A stretch of DNA of 12,500 nucleotides from Acropora yongei (lineage: Eukaryota > Cnidaria > Anthozoa > Scleractinia > Acroporidae): NCBI GenBank assembly GCA_014634225.1, contig BLFN01000485.1, positions 2,793,374 to 2,805,873 of the forward strand, written 5' to 3'. The translations under genes were made by a program, and so were the position numbers. Below, in pieces: positions 8,295-12,500 of this stretch; position 1 is the first letter of the stretch; every line of letters begins with the position of its first letter. Under the pieces are notes generated by a model. The model ran no database searches. It was not told the DNA's origin and saw only the letters and a list, made by a program, of their open reading frames with translations.

Positions 8295-8384
8295 GAATCT
8301 CGTAAGCACTCACGTTTCCGGCTAAAGCATTTTCTCGTACTGAATCCCCTCCACCTCTTATTAGGGGTTCTTCAACAGATCCAG
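8295..8384 (+). pseudogene. Dead stalk exon: acceptor lost, in-frame TAA
   Basis: The segment aligns end to end with the stalk exons and still has the standard length of 90 bases and the CCAG|GTACC donor context. The acceptor GGCAAG is GCATGG, so the AG immediately before the exon is gone. In the phase used by all other copies the third whole codon is TAA (8303-8305). The nearest upstream AG (8289-8290) would add four bases and read into another TAA. The rest of the module, including PPPLIRGSSTDP, is intact. It is the first unit after the LINE. Confidence 0.75.
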
Positions 8385-8612
8385 GTACCATTTTAATCTT
8401 TTGGGCCAAAGCCCTCAGTTGTTTCAAAGCAAAAATCAACACTGCTGCAGGTTGATTGTTTCCCGTTCATTCCTGATGTTTGACTTGTTTCTTGCCATTC
8501 GTACAGGTTGCATGTATCCATGCTTGGTATTATGTGCGTGCTTTCACGAGTTGGATTTATGGCTGCCCTGACTCGTAACAAATAACCCATACTGTATTTT
8601 GTTTTTGGCAAG

Positions 8613-8690
8613 GAATCTCCTCTGCAAGTACTGTGTTACCAGGTGAAGGACATTCCCCTCAACGTCAAAGAAAATCATCAACAAATCCAG
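8613..8690 (+). CDS. Stalk exon 7 (juxtamembrane), short by four codons
   Basis: The acceptor TTTTTGGCAAG ends at 8612 and the donor is CCAG|GTACAAT at 8690/8691. The exon is 78 bp, phase 1/1, and 12 bases shorter than the standard module. It begins ISSASTVLPGEG and continues HSPQRQRKSSTNP. The centre is more basic than in other copies (Q-R-Q-R-K). Its last base and the first two of the transmembrane exon make Gly, so it connects directly to the membrane segment. The N-P-G sequence is not a glycosylation sequon. Confidence 0.7.
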
Positions 8691-8768
8691 GTACAATGTT
8701 ATAGTCTTTTGCACAATCATTTCTGTTACTGATGTTTGGTTGGTTATTACGAACTCATAAAACAACCA

Positions 8769-8905
8769 GCTCCCAGTTGCCTTGATAGCACAATTGGACC
8801 GGTACCACAGAGGTCATGGGTTTGAATCTTGTTCAAGCCTGAATTTTCAGACTTTCATTTTGCTCCTGCTGTAGTAGTGCTCATAACTCCTAACAGCATT
8901 GTTAA
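8769..8905 (+). mobile_element. tRNA-derived SINE-like fragment
   Basis: It has an A-box-like TAGCACAATTGG at 8786-8797 and a B-box-like GGTTTGAATC at 8819-8828. Between them is GGTACCACAGAGGTCATGG, and after them AAGCCTGAATTTTCAGACTTTC, a small hairpin. This order (GCTCCCAG, A box, GAGGTCATGGG, B box, CAAGCCTGAATTTT) is that of a SINE-like repeat common in coral genomes, as I recall it. About 15 bases between the A box and GGTACC appear deleted, and both boxes have mismatches. It is therefore a degraded insertion, not a tRNA gene. It lies in the intron before the transmembrane exon. Confidence 0.65.
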
Positions 8906-8999
8906 AGGTGATTGTCATTGTTTTTGCCCAAACCCACCAGTACCACCAGTTACGAACGCATTAACAAACTGCTCATAATTTCTTTCATGGGAAGAAAAG

Positions 9000-9057
9000 G
9001 TCTCACTGTACCGTGTTATTGACTGAGTTATTTCTATTCCAACGTTCCTCTTCCCCT
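9000..9057 (+). pseudogene. Decayed stalk-exon relic
   Basis: CTGTACCGTGTTATTGACTGAG matches the ACCGTGTTACCAACTGAAG core of the stalk exons, and an AAAAG precedes it. A strong donor-like CCCT|GTAAGT lies at 9057/9058. In phase 1 it hits a stop within eight codons, the spacing to the transmembrane exon is short, and the 3' half of the module is unrecognisable. I treat it as a dead end copy of the array. Confidence 0.5.
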
Positions 9058-9239
9058 GTAAGTTTAAAATATATGCACATCACTCCGGTGGTCGATCCTC
9101 CAAGAGAAAAAAAAAGCATTGGCATTAAAAAAATTTGATGAAAAAAGAAACATGATATGTATAACAAAACAATCCCCCATAATAACCATCCATAGATCAA
9201 CTGGAATAATTTACCGTGCTCACAAAAATAAGTCTTGTT

Positions 9240-9365
9240 GATGTCATCGTCATCATCATATTCATCATCATAATCCTTGCTGTTATGATCATTATTCATC
9301 ATCATTTCCTCTGTCATCATTCGTCAGCATCAACATTTTTCTGTCTCTCTGTCTGTCTGTCGGAG
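9240..9365 (+). repeat. CAT-rich and CTGT microsatellites
   Basis: Imperfect CAT/TCA triplets run from about 9242 to 9320, and CTGT/TCTG repeats from about 9340 to 9363. They lie in the intron ahead of the transmembrane exon. A minus-strand open frame over them (105 codons, Asp-rich) reflects the triplets only. Confidence 0.75.
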
Positions 9366-9460
9366 TGTCTATATTTCTCCTCTTTTTAGCTCAGTTATTC
9401 CTTTTAGTTTAAATGCACTGTCCATTTAATAATCTGAATGCAACATTTGCTTTGGTTCAG

Positions 9461-9554
9461 GTGAAAGTAAGACGCTTTGGCTTGGACTTCTCCTTGCAAT
9501 AATTATTGCACTAGTACTTGTAGCTGCAGTTGGAGGTGTGAGTTTTATGAGGAG
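9461..9554 (+). CDS. Transmembrane exon
   Basis: The acceptor is TTTGCTTTGGTTCAG at 9446-9460; the donor is GGAG|GTAAGC at 9554/9555. Entry is phase 1 (its GT completes a Gly codon with the preceding G) and exit is phase 2. After ESKT comes one uninterrupted hydrophobic stretch (LWLGLLLAIIIALVLV, then AAVGGVSFM), followed by Arg and a second Arg completed by the next exon. That is a single transmembrane helix with a positive stop-transfer cluster (R-R-W-K-K), so the preceding modules are extracellular or luminal and the next exon is cytoplasmic. The other frames are interrupted. Confidence 0.88.
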
Positions 9555-10142
9555 GTAAGCTGAACCAAAAACAAAGGATTGTGCTGTCACAGTCAATTCA
9601 ACGTAGATTCGTTGCGGCAACAAGGTGCTTGCGTTTGAAGTTTTCAGGGTTTCACAACCAGTTCGTTAATTAACTATATGCAGATCTATGCCAGAGAAAG
9701 ATGTCAGAAAAGGTTTTGGTGTCCTTTTTTTTTCTGACAATTAGCTTCTAATCTATTAAAGAAAAGGAAAGAAAATCTTGCGTACAGAGCAAACACGAAA
9801 CAGCCTTCTTTCATGTAGAAATGGCAAACAGCAACTGACAAACGCAAAAAATGATGGTCATGTAGTCACTTTTGCCCGTTTGCGTTTCGGGTAAACATGA
9901 TGCTAAATCTACTTCATTACTGACGCGCATGAATGGATGGACGAGATGCCCACTCTCCCTATTCACTAACTAGGGTTTTTTCCACCATAAATTCCAGTTA
10001 TTGTCGCAGATTTGCGTCTGGTTAAGAACTTTAAAACCTTGAACACTGAGCACTGAGGAAATAAGAATTTCTTTAACATCTTTCATTGCAATGGAAGTTA
10101 AGCGTCACACATTCTGAAAGCAACAGTAAGTCACATGGCAAA

Positions 10143-10400
10143 TAATAACAACAACAACAACATCTTTATTTGCAACCAACATTTACAAGCGAATTAAAAA
10201 ATGAAAAAAATGTACAAAATAATCATAGGGGGTTAGAAAGATATGGCAGTCATACTTGAGAGATGTATTGATAATATTATTATTAGGGTCAGGCACCACA
10301 CACAGACACAAACATGCATATACATATACATGCACACCCACAAGCCAAAGAAGCTGACAACAGAAGCCCGAAAAGAATAAAGTGCTGTTAAATTTTGCAT
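10143..10400 (-). mobile_element. Probable 3' end of a minus-strand LINE
   Basis: On the minus strand the segment ends GCAAATAAAGATGTTGTTGTTGTT, a poly(A)-signal-like AATAAA followed by GTT repeats, a common 3' end of CR1/L2-type elements. The preceding bases are non-coding, with a CA/TG-rich stretch at about 10296-10345. The 5' limit near 10400 is a guess, and no coding remnant is visible. Confidence 0.45.
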
Positions 10401-10458
10401 TTAATTCTTTAGTTTTTCCTTAAAATGTTTGAGAGGGAGAGCTTTATGTCATCACTTT

Positions 10459-10861
10459 AAGATGGAATCCGCCAGACATTGGAGTATAACAAGTGGACAA
10501 AAATCTTGTACCAAGATTATTTACATTGTATTGCAAACTTCTGTAGGGCTCTTTTAATTATCTTCTCAAAACAAGTTATTTCTAGCAACACCAAACGTCG
10601 AAAACGAATGTTGAACTTCGTATGAAACGCTTAAAAGATTTGGTGAAATGAAACTGATGATGGAATTTTGCCTGTGTTTCCACAAAATCACTGAACTTTG
10701 AAATTTATTTTCTCTCGTTCCCGTGGGTAATTATTTTTCGGTGTTATTTCAGGCAATTATTTATGTATTTAGCTTTAAAAAAATGTAAAAATGACTGTAA
10801 AATATTTAAAATTACTCTGGTACAGATTTTTGTCCACTAAAACCTGAAATTGCTCCATCTT
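10459..10861. repeat. Imperfect inverted repeats bounding about 400 bp, MITE-like
   Basis: The segment 10493-10513 (GTGGACAAAAATC, T, TGTACCA) is repeated in inverted orientation at 10818-10837 with one base missing. Further out, AAGATGGA at 10459-10466 is matched by TCCATCTT at 10854-10861. The interior is AT-rich and non-coding. No target-site duplication is evident, so a miniature transposon is only one explanation. Confidence 0.5.
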
Positions 10862-11482
10862 CTATCGGATTTCGTCTTAATCATTCCAGATCTTAGCACT
10901 CTGGAACCTTATGTGAAAAATTCCATAAATTATTTGTTTTGGCTTTTTCATAGGGGGCAATTTCCCTAGTTTGTTTGATATAATTTTTTTGTGGCTGCAT
11001 GTAACCAATGAGAAGAGTCCTTTAATTCCTGCATACTAGGTTGTCAACGGCAAATCAAGAAGTTTTGTCAGCAGGCCTCGACTAATATTCTTCACCCTTT
11101 CATATACGAGCTGAAATTCTGTGTTTTTAAATCGGCTCAAAATTTTAGCTATGGCGTTTGGTGCGAAACTGTCTGGGTAAGACTTTCCATTAGACGTTTA
11201 CTGCTTCTAAGTTGTCTTCCTCTCGTAAGCAGATACCACTTCATTCACGAATCAGTTTTGAGCACTTCGGGAATGTATACGATGCGCAGCGATATAGTCA
11301 CTGAAACTGCTTGCCGATAAACAAGAACTCAAATGATAATATAAAAGAGTGATAGTTAAGTATTTAGTTGTCGGCTGGTTGTGATTGGAAATCAGGAAGA
11401 ATCCTGTTGTTTCGTTTTTACTTCCAATGGCAACTGTATATGCTTTCTGAAGGTGGGTAAAATTGTTGTTTTAATTTTGCAG

Positions 11483-11606
11483 ATGGAAGAAACCCAGTGG
11501 TCCTACTCCAATGGATGAAGAGATTAAAGAGAAGAGAAACACGCATGAAGAGATTATTGACAAGGGAAACATGTGTAAAGAGGTTAAATTGGTAACATGG
11601 GTGTAA
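11483..11606 (+). CDS. Cytoplasmic tail exon with stop codon
   Basis: The acceptor TTTTAATTTTGCAG ends at 11482. Its first base completes Arg with the AG from the transmembrane exon; then come 40 codons and TAA at 11604-11606. The tail starts WKKPSGPTPM. Two near-identical 10-residue blocks follow (DEEIKEKRNT and HEEIIDKGNM), then a partial third (C-K-E-V-K-L) and the C-terminus VTWV. It has one Cys. The end fits a class I PDZ ligand (T-x-V with Trp between). The other two frames have stops within the exon or do not fit the phase. Confidence 0.8.
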
Positions 11607-12440
11607 GGATATGTGGTTGGCACCTGGAGGTTTCCTTAACACTGATTATAATGACGGACGAAAAAACCACTACTCATGCGTGGGAGAGCACTGAACAGTT
11701 GGAAATTAAAAATGCCAGATGAAATCTTGGGACTAAGTTCTTGACATATAACATGGATTTTCTACGTGAGTCACGATGTCTAGAATTTGTACAACTTCTC
11801 TCCAGTTTGAGACTTTTGTTTCCAAGGCAACCAGCAGTTGTTTTCTCAAACAAATCGATGGACATTTACAAGGTCACAGAGATGGCTGAAGGAGACGAAA
11901 GGACAATTCAGTTTGGGTTGCTTAATTTTTAAGGTCGTATGTGAATTTTTGAGGTCAATATTTGCAAGAAAGAAAGTTCGATAATATTGGAATTTAATAT
12001 CAAAAATTATTCTTTTTTGTTTCAATGACTTTTATAATTGCTGATCAAAGTTGGAGAAGTGAAAAGCGGTTTCAGTGTCTTCTACAGTTGTCGATGTCTT
12101 AAAACATACCAATTTAACAAATTTCTCCTTGCTGATTTTTGGAAGCTGAGTTTATGTACTGCTAGTAATAATATAAATATCTTTCAAATTACTTTTTTTA
12201 TTGAAAAGCTTGCTTGTTGATCACTGTGTATAACAAAAAGTTGTCAATCATTTAATGGAGATCATTCATTCTGTGCCAGTGCTGCACCAATTTAGCAGAG
12301 AAAAGAGAATAATTATTGTTCTATGGCTTCTGTTAGTGTTGAGGATCAAATTATCTTTATAGTAATTATAAGTATTATTATTCTGAGGCAGATTTTGAGA
12401 GGCTTTGCTTTACATTAAAGGAAAGGTGTGTTTGTAGTTA
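11607..12440 (+). other. Probable 3' UTR and flank
   Basis: No further exon is visible. Short open frames at 11741-11932 and 12038-12220 show no family signature and lie downstream of the stop. No AATAAA was found; ATTAAA occurs at 11705-11710 and 12414-12419. The remaining 60 bases of the window hold nothing recognisable. Confidence 0.5.
12414..12419 (+). promoter_or_regulatory. Candidate poly(A) signal ATTAAA
   Basis: The hexamer ATTAAA is the commonest variant signal and is followed within 20 bases by a GT-rich element (GGTGTGTTTGTAGTT at 12425-12439). It would give a 3' UTR of about 830 bases. An earlier ATTAAA at 11705-11710 lacks so clear a GT-rich partner. Confidence 0.4.
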
Positions 12441-12500
12441 AAACATTACAAGAACTAAAATGAAGCATGTTCTGCATAGTGCTTCTCTTGATTCTAGAAC

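Larger units (their letters stand above)
4091..8690 (+). repeat. Tandem array of stalk exon-intron units, period about 350 bp
   Basis: Each unit is an exon of 78-90 bp followed by an intron with the same order of blocks: a GTACNA donor, TTTAATCTTTTGGGCCA, CTCAAATCTTTCATAAG, CTACAGGGTTGAA, TTGCATGTATTGCCATG, CAAATGCTTCGCATGAG, CCATACTGTATTTT and TTGGCAAG. Exon starts at 4091, 4430, 4787, 5141 and 5491 give spacings of 339, 357, 354 and 350 bp. After the inserted LINE the array resumes at about 8205, with exon equivalents at 8295 and 8613 (318 bp apart). Introns and exons are both similar between copies, so whole genomic units were duplicated, not only exons. The unit starting at 3369 is an older, isolated relative of the array. 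Confidence 0.85.
9555..11482 (+). other. Long intron between transmembrane and tail exons
   Basis: No exon is recognisable. It holds a short hairpin at 9702-9739 (TGTCAGAAAA against TTTTCTGACA) and a small inverted pair AAACGCAAA/TTTGCGTTT at 9840-9848 and 9879-9887. The LINE 3' end (10143-10400) and the inverted-repeat segment (10459-10861) also lie here. The intron ends in TTGTTTTAATTTTGCAG. Confidence 0.7.
2004..11606 (+). other. 3' part of a type I membrane proprotein-convertase-like gene (gene span)
   Basis: Ten exons with GT-AG borders join in one frame: 2004-2117, 3369-3455, 4091-4180, 4430-4519, 4787-4876, 5141-5230, 5491-5574, 8613-8690, 9461-9554 and 11483-11606. They total 941 bases including the stop. 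All junctions up to the transmembrane exon are phase 1 and split a glycine codon; the last is phase 2. In order the product has the end of a P domain, a linker, seven Ser/Thr/Pro-rich modules (203 residues, no cysteine), one transmembrane helix, a basic stop-transfer cluster and a short charged tail. Convertases of this family cleave secretory precursors after basic residues in the Golgi and at the cell surface. The lack of a Cys-rich region argues against furin and PC5B and fits a kexin or PC7 layout. The family call rests on one short P-domain segment plus this architecture, and the catalytic domain lies outside the window. A different protein with a P domain remains possible. Confidence 0.68.

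Noticed and set aside
8769..8840. Functional tRNA gene
   Set aside because: A and B boxes are present but mismatched, the region between them is shortened and no cloverleaf can be folded. It fits a SINE head.
9000..9057. Eighth usable stalk exon with a strong GTAAGT donor
   Set aside because: The frame required by the neighbours hits a stop, and half of the module is missing. It is recorded as a relic instead.
9003..9320. 105-codon Asp-rich minus-strand protein
   Set aside because: The Asp/Asn runs come from the CAT triplet repeat, with no splice or family support.
11741..12220. Two short plus-strand frames (63 and 60 codons) after the stop codon
   Set aside because: No family signature, no splice context. 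They lie in the probable 3' UTR.

Overview
The window looks like nuclear DNA of an animal, most likely an anthozoan cnidarian such as a stony coral or sea anemone. It is AT-rich and has no long open reading frames. Short exons with GT-AG borders sit in long introns littered with decayed non-LTR retrotransposons, a tRNA-like SINE fragment and microsatellites. The taxon is inferred from the style of the repeats, which I compare from memory and have not searched.

One plus-strand protein-coding gene runs through most of the window, of which only the 3' part is present. I reconstruct ten usable coding exons. The first (2004-2117) encodes what looks like the last strand of a kexin/furin-type P domain (Gly-Thr-Leu, Trp-x-Leu-x-Leu-x-Gly-Thr) and the start of a linker. 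Seven phase-1/phase-1 exons of 78-90 bp follow (3369-3455, 4091-4180, 4430-4519, 4787-4876, 5141-5230, 5491-5574, 8613-8690). Each encodes a 26-30 residue Ser/Thr/Pro-rich, cysteine-free module. A transmembrane exon (9461-9554) and a 40-residue cytoplasmic-tail exon with the stop codon (11483-11606) complete it. Joined, the exons stay in one frame for 941 bases. The best reading is a type I membrane proprotein convertase without a Cys-rich region, like kexin or PC7 in layout. Its mucin-like stalk has grown by tandem duplication of an exon plus its intron, with a period of about 350 bp.

The array is interrupted by a 2.4-kb 5'-truncated, dead LINE of jockey/CR1 type (5754-8195), on the same strand as the gene. 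Removing it and one copy of a probable degenerate target-site duplication restores the usual period. The next stalk exon (8295-8384) is dead: its acceptor AG is lost and it has an in-frame TAA. A second, more decayed stalk-exon relic lies at 9000-9057.

Elsewhere, 590-1110 holds the C-terminal end of another LINE reverse transcriptase on the minus strand, and 2380-2556 a probable PHD-finger relic of a retroelement. 8769-8905 is a tRNA-derived SINE-like fragment, 10143-10400 looks like the 3' end of a minus-strand LINE, and 10459-10861 is bounded by imperfect inverted repeats. The 3' UTR follows 11606, with the best poly(A) signal candidate at 12414-12419. The catalytic domain and most of the P domain would lie upstream of this window.
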